DNA of 64,000 nucleotides from Kordia jejudonensis. Its GTDB lineage: Bacteria; Bacteroidota; Bacteroidia; Flavobacteriales; Flavobacteriaceae. Shown in pieces: positions 1 through 9,404 of this stretch. The stretch lies in assembly GCF_001005315.1 (NCBI RefSeq), contig NZ_LBMG01000025.1, positions 1 to 64,000 on the forward strand, written 5' to 3'. The notes under the pieces were generated by a model. That model worked only from the letters and a program-made list of their open reading frames with translations. It had not been told where the DNA came from and did not search any database. Every line of letters begins with the position of its first letter. Position 1 is the first letter of the stretch. A program made the translations under genes and the position numbers.

Positions 1-318
1 TACGAATGTTTTTAACGCTTTATTTTACAGCCATTTAGATACTTTCTTTTTTTTGAAATTATTCTTCTTTGGGGATTGTAAGACTGAATGTCTATTATCC
101 GAATCTTTGTTTGTACGTTTGAAGTCTTTCCCAAAAGTGGGTTAACGATAGAGCCATTGTTGGAGCTCCTCACAAATTTATTGGGAGAGCGACTGGCGAA
201 AGCGTGACTATCTTTCCTTTTTTAACGAAAGGAAAGATGGGAACCCCATTATTATCTTTAATTTTTTTAGATGAAGATTAGATGCTCTTTATTTATTAAT
301 GACTAACTAAAAGTGAGA
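1..318. other. Intergenic stretch at window edge
   Basis: No convincing coding frame, tRNA or known RNA is visible. The one clear structure is a perfect 11-bp inverted repeat at 210-238 (ATCTTTCCTTT / AAAGGAAAGAT). It lies downstream of the DUF4294 gene, which is read leftwards, and may end that transcript, although the flanking T-run is weak. The left part could belong to the untranslated region of a gene outside the window. Confidence 0.5.
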
Positions 319-996
319 TTATTTCTTTTTTTGATCTTTGGACGACCATTGATCTGTTAATTCGAGATATGTGAATGGCAATGCTGAAGCTTGTTCTTCT
401 AATTGTTTTTTGTAGAAAGCGCGCTGAAGTATGTCTTCTATGAGGTAATCTTCGTGATTTGATTCTGGATGAAATTCTCTTTTGAGAGAGATGTCGAATA
501 AGTTCGCCGTTGTATTGTACCAGAAAGCTTTCCAACCGCTTCGTAAACGCTTTATTAGATTGAACGCTGTATCGCCCGTTTGACGATGAATTAGTTTTAT
601 GAGTATTTGCCCTTCTGTTTTTGTTAGTTTTTTGAGCTTTGCAGAGAGTTCTTCTTCTATGAATTTCTGAACCCTTCTGGTATATTTTCTACGTTTGGAT
701 TTAGAGTCAATAGAGTTGAGTCGTTCATTAAGCACCACTAACCTTTCTGCCGCCATTTTTGCATATGGATATACTTTTAGAGTTTTTCTCCTTAATATAA
801 GGTAACGAATACGCTCTTCTTTTGATGTAAATTTTAGTTTGTTGAATATGATAACTTCTTTTAAGTCAATATGCGATCGCGGAATGGTATCTCCTTCTAT
901 TAGAAACTTTTTTGTAGCCGTTGTGTCCTGCGTCATAATTTGCGCATTTGCTACGTACGACAGAAGTACTAGTGCTATGAGGTAGATTTTTTTCAT
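319..996 (-). CDS. DUF4294 domain-containing protein
   Basis: A 225-residue protein with an N-terminal signal peptide (MKKIYLIALVLLSYVANAQ), so it is exported to the periplasm or outer membrane. The body is rich in Lys and Arg, with a central stretch of basic helices (about 65-150) and a segment around GWKAFWYNTTANLFD. This matches what I know of DUF4294, a Bacteroidota-restricted family of unknown function. It is divergent from an M42 peptidase gene, with about 108 bp between the starts. No enzymatic motif is visible, so no function is proposed. Confidence 0.8.
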   Translation of the reverse strand: MKKIYLIALVLLSYVANAQIMTQDTTATKKFLIEGDTIPRSHIDLKEVIIFNKLKFTSKEERIRYLILRRKTLKVYPYAKMAAERLVVLNERLNSIDSKSKRRKYTRRVQKFIEEELSAKLKKLTKTEGQILIKLIHRQTGDTAFNLIKRLRSGWKAFWYNTTANLFDISLKREFHPESNHEDYLIEDILQRAFYKKQLEEQASALPFTYLELTDQWSSKDQKKK

Positions 997-1104
997 ATTC
1001 TATTAAAATTCTTTCAAATTTTGTTCCAAAAATAATAATTCGTTCCGTTATAACTATAAAATCTATTTTAATATTATTATTTTCGTTTGAATTAAATTAA
1101 AATT

Positions 1105-2193
1105 ATGGCAAAAAAGAAGATTATCAATAAAAAGTCGATGGCTTTTTTAGAAAAATATTTGAATAATGCAGCTCCAACAGGATATGAGTGGAATGGGCAG
1201 AAGATTTGGATGGATTATTTGAAACCTTATGTTGACGAGTTTATTACAGATTCATACGGAACTGCGGTCGGCGTTATTAATCCAAAAGCTAAGTATAAAG
1301 TTGTTATTGAAGGACATGCAGATGAGATTTCATGGTATGTAAATTATATTACAGATAATGGATTGTTGTACGTGATTCGAAATGGAGGAAGTGATCATCA
1401 GATTGCACCATCGAAGTGGGTAAATATTCATACTGATAAAGGTATTGTAAAAGGTGTTTTTGGATGGCCAGCGATTCACACAAGAAATAAAGGAAAAGAA
1501 GAGCCACCAAAATTAGATAATATTTTTATTGATGTTGGTTGTACCACTAAGAAAGAAGTTGAAGCACTTGGCGTGCATGTTGGTTGTGTGATTACGTATC
1601 CTGATGAGTTTCATGTATTGAATAAGGATAAGTTTGTATGTAGAGCTATTGATAATAGAGCTGGTGGATTTATGATTGCTGAAGTTGCACGTTTGCTACA
1701 CGAAAATAACGTAAAACTTCCATTTGGATTGTACGTTACAAATTCTGTACAGGAAGAAATCGGTTTGCGCGGAGCAGAAATGATCACTCAAACAATTCAA
1801 CCAGATGTTGCTATTGTAACTGATGTTTGCCACGATACTACAACTCCTATGATTAATAAGAAGACACAAGGAGAAACTAAAATGGGCGACGGACCTGTGA
1901 TTTCATACGCTCCAGCCGTTCAGAATAGATTGAGAGAACGTATTATTGAAACTGCCGAGAAGAAAAAGATTCCTTTTCAACGTATGGCGTCAAGTCGTTC
2001 TACGGGAACAGATACAGATGCTTTTGCATATAGTAATGGTGGTGTTCCTTCTGCGTTGATTTCGCTTCCGCTTCGATATATGCATACTACTGTAGAAACG
2101 GTACATAAGAATGATGTAGAAAATGTGATTCGTTTGATTTACGAAACATTGTTGACCATTAAAGATGGCGAAACGTTTAGTTATTTTGACTAA
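1105..2193 (+). CDS. M42 family aminopeptidase (glutamyl aminopeptidase/endoglucanase-like)
   Basis: A 362-residue cytoplasmic di-zinc metallopeptidase of the M42 family, which remove N-terminal residues from peptides as large tetrahedral complexes. Expected metal and catalytic residues are present: H71 and D73 in EGHADE, bridging D183 in AIDNRAGG, catalytic E217/E218 in QEEIG, D240 in TDVCHD and H327 in MHTTVE. Length is normal for the family. There is no signal peptide. The ATG start follows an AT-rich leader. A heptanucleotide repeat begins 8 bp after the stop codon. Confidence 0.9.
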   Translation: MAKKKIINKKSMAFLEKYLNNAAPTGYEWNGQKIWMDYLKPYVDEFITDSYGTAVGVINPKAKYKVVIEGHADEISWYVNYITDNGLLYVIRNGGSDHQIAPSKWVNIHTDKGIVKGVFGWPAIHTRNKGKEEPPKLDNIFIDVGCTTKKEVEALGVHVGCVITYPDEFHVLNKDKFVCRAIDNRAGGFMIAEVARLLHENNVKLPFGLYVTNSVQEEIGLRGAEMITQTIQPDVAIVTDVCHDTTTPMINKKTQGETKMGDGPVISYAPAVQNRLRERIIETAEKKKIPFQRMASSRSTGTDTDAFAYSNGGVPSALISLPLRYMHTTVETVHKNDVENVIRLIYETLLTIKDGETFSYFD

Positions 2194-2201
2194 ATTGTAA
2201 C

Positions 2202-2250
2202 GAGTATTGAGTATTGAGTATTGAGTATTGAGTATTGAGTATTGAGTATT
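2202..2250. repeat. Seven perfect copies of GAGTATT
   Basis: A 7-bp unit repeated seven times without a mismatch, starting 8 bp after the stop codon of the M42 peptidase gene. It is non-coding and probably prone to slipped-strand copy-number change. Confidence 0.95.
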
Positions 2251-2278
2251 GAAAATTACAATATATTATATTATAATG

Positions 2279-2407
2279 AGGCTGTCTGAAAAGCTAAATG
2301 TCCGTCAAGCCGAACTTGATTCGGTTTCTCATAATCATTGAGAGTCAGTGTAATGAGATTCTGAATTGAATTCAGAATGACGTTTTTTAAAACTTTTCAG
2401 ACAGCCT
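2279..2407. repeat. MITE-like 129-bp element with 15-bp terminal inverted repeats
   Basis: The ends, AGGCTGTCTGAAAAG (2279-2293) and CTTTTCAGACAGCCT (2393-2407), are exact reverse complements. Inside lies a second perfect palindrome, ATTCTGAATT-G-AATTCAGAAT (2358-2378). The element has no coding capacity. The inner segment TTCAGAATGACG plus TAAAACTTTT (2371-2397) recurs with three mismatches at 13250-13276, so it belongs to a dispersed repeat family. Whether it is transposed by a host transposase is unknown; none is in the window. Confidence 0.75.
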
Positions 2408-2419
2408 TACTTTTTTTTC

Positions 2420-2461
2420 AAAAAAAGAACTTCTCCATGCATAGCTACATAAGAGAAGTTC
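2420..2461 (-). terminator. Rho-independent terminator of the susCD-like operon
   Basis: GAACTTCTC (2427-2435) pairs with GAGAAGTTC (2453-2461). Read on the minus strand, the hairpin is followed by a run of six T. It lies about 200 bp past the SusD-like stop codon. Confidence 0.65.
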
Positions 2462-2663
2462 CAACTAAAAAAACTAAATAATGTTTCTTTACCCTAAGTT
2501 ACGCATCGGCAATTCTACTATTTAACCGTAAATTTATTCAAGACAGATCGTTAATCATTTTACATTTCATTATGATTGCACCATAATTTTTCATGAAATT
2601 GTAAAAATGTACTTTTATTAAACTCACTAATCTTTTACCAAACTACCGACACGTGCTTAGAGT

Positions 2664-4013
2664 TTAGTATCCTGGATTTTGTTGCGTATCTGGACAGGCA
2701 TTGATTTGATTTTGTGGAATAGGAAATACCAATTCATCCGCATCAAAGGCAAAACCTTCTATGGTAAATTGTCTCCTTTTAAAATCGTGCAAGTATTGTC
2801 CTTCAAAAGCTAATTCGGCAATTCTTTCCGCTAATACACTATTTACAGTTGCTGTAATATTGGGCAATCCAACTCTGTTTCTTACCGTATTTAGATCTTG
2901 TTGTGGTGTGGCTCCAACTGCAGTTCCAAGTTCTAAGTTTGCTTCTGCGCGTATGAGTAGTAATTCTGGCAAACGCACCATTTGAATGTTTCCAAATTGA
3001 TTGTACCATTTTGTCGTATAGCTTCCTATAATCATAGCAACATTCGGATTTGCATTAACTCCTCTGTTTTGTGAGGTTAAAAAACCAATGAAACCATCCG
3101 TGATTCGTACATCGCCTCTTCCACCTTGTCCACTTGGTGCCCAAAAGGTATTCATGCCATTGGTTCCATCAATTTCTGATACTTGTATGGAAAAGATATC
3201 TTCCGATGTATTTGCATCTTGTGCAAAAGCAAATCGGTATGTAGGTACTAAACTCGCGCCTGCTTCGTTAATGGCTTCATTAGCAGCATCACGCGCACCT
3301 GCGTAGTTTCCCATTTGTAAATATACTCTTGCCAACACCGCATTTACTGTAGCTTTGTTTGTGTAGATTCCATTGCTTGATGGCACTAAAGCTGTTGCTC
3401 TAATTAAATCCGTAACAACGCTGTCATATACTTGTTGCACCGTGCTTCTTGTATTACATTCGTCTGCAATATCACCTCCATTAAAAGGACTTGCTGTTGT
3501 TTTTAATACAATTCCTAAATTGGAACTTGCATTGCCGTCGCTGTATGGCTTTGCAAATAGTTTTACCAACTCGAAATGCATCAATGCACGTGCAAAAAGT
3601 GCTTCGCCTTCTACGCTATCTCTGTCGGCATCGTTTACAATGTCAATGGCTTCTAATACTAAGTTTGCTTGGTTAATTGTACTGTAACCTGTATTGAATA
3701 TGTTATTGACTCTACTATTTGTGGTAAGTATTTGCTTGTTTATAATTTGTCGTGGATCATTAAATGTTCCTCCAAAATTGATTTTTCCATCTGATCCTAA
3801 TAATTCAGATACAAAAATTAAATCGCCTCCAAGCAATCGTGTGCTTGACATCGTATTGTATACGCCATTGAGCGCTCCAATTACTTTTTCGCTACTGTTT
3901 AATGCGCTGCTTGCGCTTAATGTGTTTAGCGGTTCAACATCTACATAGTCTTCACATGAAAATGACAGATATGCAATGATGATTATGATATAGTGTATAT
4001 ATTTGTTTTTCAT
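2664..4013 (-). CDS. SusD/RagB-family outer-membrane lipoprotein
   Basis: A 449-residue surface lipoprotein of the SusD family, which form a lid over a SusC-type TonB-dependent barrel and bind the nutrient. The lipobox LSFSC places the lipidated cysteine at C20. The body shows the usual SusD features: an N-terminal TPR-like helical part (GALNGVYN, LFARALMHFELVKLFAKPY) and a C-terminal segment ending with ...RRQFTIEGF and FPIPQNQINACP, the classic carboxy-terminal SusD signature. The gene begins 12 bp after the SusC stop, so the two are co-transcribed. The ligand cannot be told: no glycosidase, peptidase or sigma/anti-sigma gene adjoins. Confidence 0.93.
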   Translation of the reverse strand: MKNKYIHYIIIIIAYLSFSCEDYVDVEPLNTLSASSALNSSEKVIGALNGVYNTMSSTRLLGGDLIFVSELLGSDGKINFGGTFNDPRQIINKQILTTNSRVNNIFNTGYSTINQANLVLEAIDIVNDADRDSVEGEALFARALMHFELVKLFAKPYSDGNASSNLGIVLKTTASPFNGGDIADECNTRSTVQQVYDSVVTDLIRATALVPSSNGIYTNKATVNAVLARVYLQMGNYAGARDAANEAINEAGASLVPTYRFAFAQDANTSEDIFSIQVSEIDGTNGMNTFWAPSGQGGRGDVRITDGFIGFLTSQNRGVNANPNVAMIIGSYTTKWYNQFGNIQMVRLPELLLIRAEANLELGTAVGATPQQDLNTVRNRVGLPNITATVNSVLAERIAELAFEGQYLHDFKRRQFTIEGFAFDADELVFPIPQNQINACPDTQQNPGY

Positions 4014-4025
4014 CTGTTTAAATTT

Positions 4026-6995
4026 TTAAAATCCAACTTTTAATCCTAGCGTTACTGTTTTTGCTTGTGGTGCCGAATAGAAATCTACACCTTGAAATAT
4101 GTTGCTTCCATTTGCTAAAAAGTCCGTACTTACTTCAGGATCCCATCCGTCATAGTTTGTAAATGTTAAGAGGTTTTGTCCTGTGATAAAGATTCGTAAA
4201 TCCGTAAGTTTTATTTTTTCAAGTAGTGTTGGACTGAAATTGTATCCAAGCGAAATGTTTCTAAGTCTAATGTATGAACCATCTTGTAAAAATCTGCTGG
4301 AAGCCGCCGTTCCGTTTCCACCAACCAATCGTGGTTGCGGAATGTCTGTATTTGGATTGTCTGGTGTCCAATAGTTCAATTCACTTGCCAATTGATTGTC
4401 AATAAAATCACCACCAACCATGAATCCGTCAGCTGCTTTGTGAATTTCGTTTCCTTGCACAAAACCGAACAGAAAGCTCAAATCGACGTTTTTGTATCGA
4501 AATTGATTCGTAATTCCTGCAATCCAATCTGGATTTGGATCTCCTAATACGGTAAAGTTTGCCGCATTCGGATTGTTTGTCGTTCCGTCAGTTCCATCGT
4601 TTAAGAAATACAATGCATCTCCATTAGCTGGATCAACACCTGCATATTCTCTTCCGTAGAAAACACCAATTGGCTCGCCTTCTATCAACGCATTCATGTA
4701 TGCATCATTTGTACTCAAAATCGGTTGTCCATTAATGAGTTTGGTCACTTTATTTTTATTGGTCGCAAAGTTGATATTCGTTTCCCATTTAAAATCTTTC
4801 GTATCAACATTTACCGTATTTAGCGTTACTTCAAACCCTGAGTTTTCAATGTTTCCAACATTTGCGGAAAATCCTGTAAACCCAGAAGTTGCATCAATTG
4901 GTCGTCTTTGAATTAAATCTTCCGTTTGTTTTTTGTAATAATTTAATTCTAAATTGATTTTATTGTCTAAAAAACCAAGCTCCAATCCAATATCAAATGT
5001 AGACGTGGTTTCCCAAGATAAATCGTTGTTTGCCAATTGTGTTGGCGATAATCCTGCAAGTTTGTTGTACGCTACAGGCGAGAATAAAGCCAGACTAGGA
5101 AAACCATTGAAGTTGTTTCCGCTAATTCCGTAACTGCTTCTTAATTTCATGAAACTGATTACTTTTGAATCTTTCAAGAAGTCTTCCTCAGAAATCTTCC
5201 ATGCTCCAGAGATGGCTGGAAAAAAAACACCTTGATCAAATGCCGAACTTTTGTCATATCGTCCTGTGAATCCAACGATGTATTTGTTGTTGAGTTTATA
5301 CGTCAATCGTCCAAAATACGAATAGAAACCATTTTCTGTTGTAGAACCTGTCACACTTGTTGGTACTGCGCCAGTTCCTGTTTGATCTAATCCTGAGATA
5401 AAACCAGTAGCCGTTCCACCAGCATTTTCAGTTCTAGTTTTTTGTGCTTCCGTTCCTATAACAAGGTTGATATCGTGCTTTTCATTGATTTTTTTATCAA
5501 TAGTTGCATAGATTTTTGGGGAGAAGGTTTGAAATCGTGTTGTAACCGTTGAACCAAATCCTCCAGTGATTTCATTTCCTTGTGTGTTGGAATTTTGAAA
5601 TGCAAAAACTCTTGACGAACCTCTATCCAAGCCTAATTCTCCTCGAACAGTAACCCAATCGGCAAATTTATATTCAGTATATAGGTTCGCTAATATTCGA
5701 TCTGATACTGTATTTCGTGTCGAATTTGCATCTTCTATTACTGCACTGTAATATCCACTTATAATACTTCCAACCTCATCATATCGAATTAGGTTTCCAG
5801 CTTCATCTCTAACGGGCGAGATTGGCGCTTGTGCCACCAACTGAATTGGAGTTGCAAATGCATTATCTCCAGCAACACTGTTGGTTTCTAACCTACTAAT
5901 TGTAGTGCTCAATCCTAAGCGCATTCGATCGTTTACTTCGTGTTCAAAATTTAGAATTCCGTTGAGTTTTTTTAAATCGTTTCCAATGAGAATTCCTTCT
6001 TGATGATCGTATGATAAGTTGGTGTAGAATCGATTTTTTTTGTTTCCGCCAGAAGCGCCAATATTAAATTGTACAAATTGTGCATTTCTAAAGGCCAAAT
6101 CTTGCCAATCGGTATCCACATCTTGTCCTTGCGACAAATCGTCTAAAATAGTGTCTGCGAAAAAGTTTCCTGTGTCATCTCCAAAAGAGTTGACTGCTGC
6201 TACTCTAAAGAAATCTCTGTATTGTGCAGCATTCATATATTCTCTGAGATTTGTTGGTTCGCTAAAACCGTTTTGAAAATCGACTCTGAATTGCGTTTTT
6301 CCTTCTTTTCCTTTTTTTGTTGTGATTAAGATGACTCCATTTGCACCACGCGAACCATATATTGCAGTTGCCGCAGCATCTTTTAAGACTTCTAGCGATT
6401 CTATGTTATTGAAATTTATATCACGTGTTCCGCCAGCAATGACCAAACCATCAACGACGTATAAAGGTTCGTTGTTTCCGCCAATGGAGTTTGTTCCACG
6501 GATGCGGACTTTGATGGCGCCGTCAATTTTACCACTTTGACTTTCTATAAAAACACCAGAAGCTTTCCCAGCTAACGCTTCTTGTACAGAAGCCACGGGA
6601 ACATTGTCTAGTTCGTCCGATTTTATCTTGGTAATCGCTCCGGTGTTGTCTACTTTACTGGATTTCCCATATCCAACTATTAACACTTCGTTTAGTAAAG
6701 TAGCATCTTCTTCCATGGTAATATTTATAATCAGCGCATCTGCAACTGTTTTTTCCTGATTTTTAAATCCTACATACGAAAACACTAATACATCGCCTTT
6801 TTGACAACTAATTGTGTAGTTTCCATCAAAATCTGTTTGTGTTCCGTTCGTTGTTCCTTTGACAATAATGGTAACGCCAAGCAATGGTGTTCCTTTGTCA
6901 TCTACAATGTTACCTGTAACATTTTTTTCTTGTGCTAATGCAATACTGATATTAAACAGCAGTAATAGCAACATTTTGATGTATCTCTTTTTCAT
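4026..6995 (-). CDS. SusC/RagA-family TonB-linked outer-membrane protein
   Basis: A 989-residue TonB-dependent transporter. It has a signal peptide (1-21), a carboxypeptidase-D-regulatory-like domain (about 25-95, with GVTIIVKGTTNGTQTDFDG), a TonB-box-like LNEVLIVGYG (101-110) and a plug domain with the conserved PLYVVDG and GSRGANGVILITTKKG (about 115-230). A long beta-barrel follows, ending in a terminal F. It imports an unidentified oligomer with its SusD partner, energised by TonB-ExbBD. There is no extra N-terminal signalling domain and no ECF sigma or anti-sigma gene nearby, so regulation must come from elsewhere. Confidence 0.95.
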   Translation of the reverse strand: MKKRYIKMLLLLLFNISIALAQEKNVTGNIVDDKGTPLLGVTIIVKGTTNGTQTDFDGNYTISCQKGDVLVFSYVGFKNQEKTVADALIINITMEEDATLLNEVLIVGYGKSSKVDNTGAITKIKSDELDNVPVASVQEALAGKASGVFIESQSGKIDGAIKVRIRGTNSIGGNNEPLYVVDGLVIAGGTRDINFNNIESLEVLKDAAATAIYGSRGANGVILITTKKGKEGKTQFRVDFQNGFSEPTNLREYMNAAQYRDFFRVAAVNSFGDDTGNFFADTILDDLSQGQDVDTDWQDLAFRNAQFVQFNIGASGGNKKNRFYTNLSYDHQEGILIGNDLKKLNGILNFEHEVNDRMRLGLSTTISRLETNSVAGDNAFATPIQLVAQAPISPVRDEAGNLIRYDEVGSIISGYYSAVIEDANSTRNTVSDRILANLYTEYKFADWVTVRGELGLDRGSSRVFAFQNSNTQGNEITGGFGSTVTTRFQTFSPKIYATIDKKINEKHDINLVIGTEAQKTRTENAGGTATGFISGLDQTGTGAVPTSVTGSTTENGFYSYFGRLTYKLNNKYIVGFTGRYDKSSAFDQGVFFPAISGAWKISEEDFLKDSKVISFMKLRSSYGISGNNFNGFPSLALFSPVAYNKLAGLSPTQLANNDLSWETTSTFDIGLELGFLDNKINLELNYYKKQTEDLIQRRPIDATSGFTGFSANVGNIENSGFEVTLNTVNVDTKDFKWETNINFATNKNKVTKLINGQPILSTNDAYMNALIEGEPIGVFYGREYAGVDPANGDALYFLNDGTDGTTNNPNAANFTVLGDPNPDWIAGITNQFRYKNVDLSFLFGFVQGNEIHKAADGFMVGGDFIDNQLASELNYWTPDNPNTDIPQPRLVGGNGTAASSRFLQDGSYIRLRNISLGYNFSPTLLEKIKLTDLRIFITGQNLLTFTNYDGWDPEVSTDFLANGSNIFQGVDFYSAPQAKTVTLGLKVGF

Positions 6996-7423
6996 TGAAA
7001 TAACTTTTTTAGTTCATACTCGTTTTATTGCTAAAAAAATGATGATGAAGTTTACACGTACGAAATAGATTTTTTTAAAACAGCTAGCAATACAGTTTTA
7101 GAGCACATATAAAGGATTCAGACTATTTTTTTGCTGTTGTAAAGGAATTACAAGTAGTTGCTTTTTTGGGGAATACTTATAAAAATTAACCTTTCCGAAG
7201 CATGTTTCCTTTGCATTTACTCGATAATCGAGATTTAATATGCTCAGAAGCTTACTTCGATATTATATGTAAATTCTTATCTGTTTCTGGCAGACTTACC
7301 ATGTAGTAGTTGATTTTTATATGCTTTTTTTGTGGTCAGTGGAACAAAATGAAGATTCTTTGAAGATGATTTTGATTTTTTGTAGTTTGCAAAAGTGAAT
7401 AATTTACTAATGAATTGTAAAAG
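6996..7423. other. 428-bp divergent intergenic region upstream of susC-like gene
   Basis: Should hold the promoters of the SusC/D operon (leftward) and of the SUKH gene (rightward). The only symmetrical site noted is CTCGAT-A-ATCGAG at 7220-7232, a possible operator. No clear TTG/TAnnTTTG promoter with standard spacing was found on either strand, and no RNA gene is seen. Confidence 0.4.
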
Positions 7424-7852
7424 ATGCCTTTTCCCGTAGAAGAAAAATACATACTAAATACAGCATCAGAACTGAATGTGACGTTTCCTGTTGAATTTAT
7501 CAAACGAATGATGCAAATGAATGGTGGCGAGCTAATTTTAAAGAACTATGAAATTGAATTGTATCCTTTTTTTGATACGTCTAATCGAAAAAGAATCAGT
7601 CGCACGTGTAATCATATTGCTCTCGAAACAAAAAATGCTCGTGAATGGACTGGATTTCCAGCGAATGCAATTGCTATAGGTACTGACGGATTTGGAAATC
7701 AAGTTGTATTAATTCATGAAGGAAACGGAAATTTAACAGACACGATTTATCTATGGAATCATCAAACTAAAACCACCAAAAAAATTGCGGAATCAATTAA
7801 TGATGTTCATAATTCGTTGTGGAAACGAATGAAAACTTTATTTAAGATATAA
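7424..7852 (+). CDS. SMI1/KNR4 (SUKH) family protein
   Basis: A 142-residue protein resembling the SUKH superfamily: an N-terminal helix, then FPVEFIKRMMQMNGGEL (the usual 'yp..fk..l...nGG' region), PANAIAIGTDGFGNQVVL in the middle and IYLWNHQTKTTKKIAESI near the end. The pattern of a Gly-Asn loop and then 'vylWdh' is typical. Many SUKH proteins are immunity proteins against polymorphic toxins, but stand-alone chromosomal members of unknown role are common. No toxin gene lies next to it. The start is the ATG after a short AT-rich leader. Confidence 0.7.
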   Translation: MPFPVEEKYILNTASELNVTFPVEFIKRMMQMNGGELILKNYEIELYPFFDTSNRKRISRTCNHIALETKNAREWTGFPANAIAIGTDGFGNQVVLIHEGNGNLTDTIYLWNHQTKTTKKIAESINDVHNSLWKRMKTLFKI

Positions 7853-7910
7853 AGAAAGACCTTCAAATTATATGAAAGTCTTTGAGCTGATTATTTCAAG
7901 TCTATTTTCA

Positions 7911-9404
7911 CTACGCCACGCGCACCGCTTTTTGAAATTGTGAAGGCGTCTGCGAAAAGTACTTTTTAAACGATTTGTTGAACGTTACTTTGTTATTAAA
8001 TCCAACTTCATAAGCAACATCAATAATATTTAGGTTGTGATGTATGTCATTTTTCAATATTTCTGAAGCTTCTGTAATTCGATATTGATTCATTAATTCA
8101 AAGAAGTTCAATTGGAAATGCTCATTGATCACTTGCGATGTATTGTGTCGAGTCGTGTTCAACATTTTAGAAAGTGTGTCCAAATTGATATCATTTTGCT
8201 TGTATATTTTTTGATCGTTTAAAAGGTATAGTAATTCTTCTTTTAATTCGTGTGATAAACTTTTCGTTAAACCTGAATTTTTATATTTATCCTTAATACG
8301 TATGATGTAACTATTGGTTATGATTTTTGGCTGAATAAACGCCATAAAACCTATGTATAATACCATGGAAGTCATTGTCCAAATTTGAAAATGGTATAAA
8401 AATTCACTTTTAGGAATGATTCTCATGATGACTAAACAGTACACCGTAAAACTTAAAATGTACAATGATATGAGTCCAACTAAGTTTCGCTGCCATTTTT
8501 TGACACGCTCACTAATTTTAGGATTCTTTCGAATATCTCTGTTGTACATTCTAAATACAAAATACCCATAACTGAAAAGTAACACGAATTTTGTATAAAT
8601 CATTGGTCGCAAAAATGATGAATAATTTATGCTACTCGTTCCTAACATGATTTTTAGTTTCTCCTCTTCTGGAAGCGCCATTATAGGAAGCAACACCATC
8701 ATAATTACAATCGTTGGTATCAGATGTAATAGGTGTTTTTTCTTAAATACATAAGTATTGGTAATACTTTTAAAGTAGAAATACAACAATGGTCCATCAA
8801 CAAATACAAATATAGTTGACATGAATAATACGTGTGGAAATCTGTATTTCAAATTGCAATCGTAGAGAAATAAGTGAAATATAAACAAGGAACGTATCAA
8901 AATAAAAATGCTTATAAATATAATGGCACTTTTATTTTTATTACGCTTAAAGTTCATAATTATCGCAATAAAAAAACCGACCAACGCAGAAAATAGATAG
9001 AATAAATTGTACCAAGTAAAATGCAATCGATACTTATTTACTATTTTTTGAAAGGGCGCAGCCTGTTTAATTGCGGCAAATTCACTATCGTGGATAAAGT
9101 TAAACTCATAACTTGCTTTTATATACTTTTGAGCATATAAAGCAGCTTTTTCCGCTTCACGATTTTGCGCATGTTGTACCGCAAGTGCTTTATAGATAGG
9201 AATACTATCTGTAAGACTTGCAATTGGTTTTAAATTGGTATTATCATTAGAATTAAGGGATTCTTCTGATACTACTTTTTGTACTGTTGTAAACTCCGTT
9301 TGATGGTTAGCATTGTTTAAATTGTGCCCGTACACACATATAATAGGGTTGAAAAAAACAAGAACAAATACCATCAAACGTGTCATTTGATTTAGTTCTT
9401 TCAT
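7911..9404 (-). CDS. Multi-pass membrane AraC-family transcriptional regulator
   Basis: A 497-residue protein joining a membrane sensor to a DNA-binding domain. It has an N-terminal signal or anchor (about 8-26), then an extracytoplasmic segment with helical TPR-like content (60-125). About seven hydrophobic helices follow (roughly 132-150, 158-180, 193-211, 225-243, 266-285, 307-328, 341-357). The C-terminal AraC/XylS double helix-turn-helix (about 400-495) contains LDTLSKMLNTTRHNTSQVIN and the signature VAYEVGFNNKVTFNKSFKKYF. It presumably binds DNA while tethered in the inner membrane; signal and targets are unknown. It diverges from a second AraC-type regulator at 9759. Confidence 0.88.
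   Translation of the reverse strand: MKELNQMTRLMVFVLVFFNPIICVYGHNLNNANHQTEFTTVQKVVSEESLNSNDNTNLKPIASLTDSIPIYKALAVQHAQNREAEKAALYAQKYIKASYEFNFIHDSEFAAIKQAAPFQKIVNKYRLHFTWYNLFYLFSALVGFFIAIIMNFKRNKNKSAIIFISIFILIRSLFIFHLFLYDCNLKYRFPHVLFMSTIFVFVDGPLLYFYFKSITNTYVFKKKHLLHLIPTIVIMMVLLPIMALPEEEKLKIMLGTSSINYSSFLRPMIYTKFVLLFSYGYFVFRMYNRDIRKNPKISERVKKWQRNLVGLISLYILSFTVYCLVIMRIIPKSEFLYHFQIWTMTSMVLYIGFMAFIQPKIITNSYIIRIKDKYKNSGLTKSLSHELKEELLYLLNDQKIYKQNDINLDTLSKMLNTTRHNTSQVINEHFQLNFFELMNQYRITEASEILKNDIHHNLNIIDVAYEVGFNNKVTFNKSFKKYFSQTPSQFQKAVRVA

Larger units (their letters stand above)
2194..2663. other. 470-bp convergent intergenic region with repeats and a terminator
   Basis: Lies between the M42 peptidase gene and the SusD-like gene, which converge. 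It holds a 7-bp tandem repeat (2202-2250), a 129-bp element with perfect terminal inverted repeats (2279-2407) and a minus-strand terminator hairpin (2420-2461). The remaining 200 bp up to 2663 are AT-rich and show nothing recognisable. Confidence 0.7.

Noticed and set aside
1-318. Possible structured RNA in the left edge
   Set aside because: Some local complementarity exists (for example around 129-141 and 210-238), but no known RNA family or tRNA cloverleaf could be drawn.
2202-2250. CRISPR-like repeat
   Set aside because: The unit is only 7 bp with no spacers, so it is a simple tandem repeat. No cas gene is present in the window.
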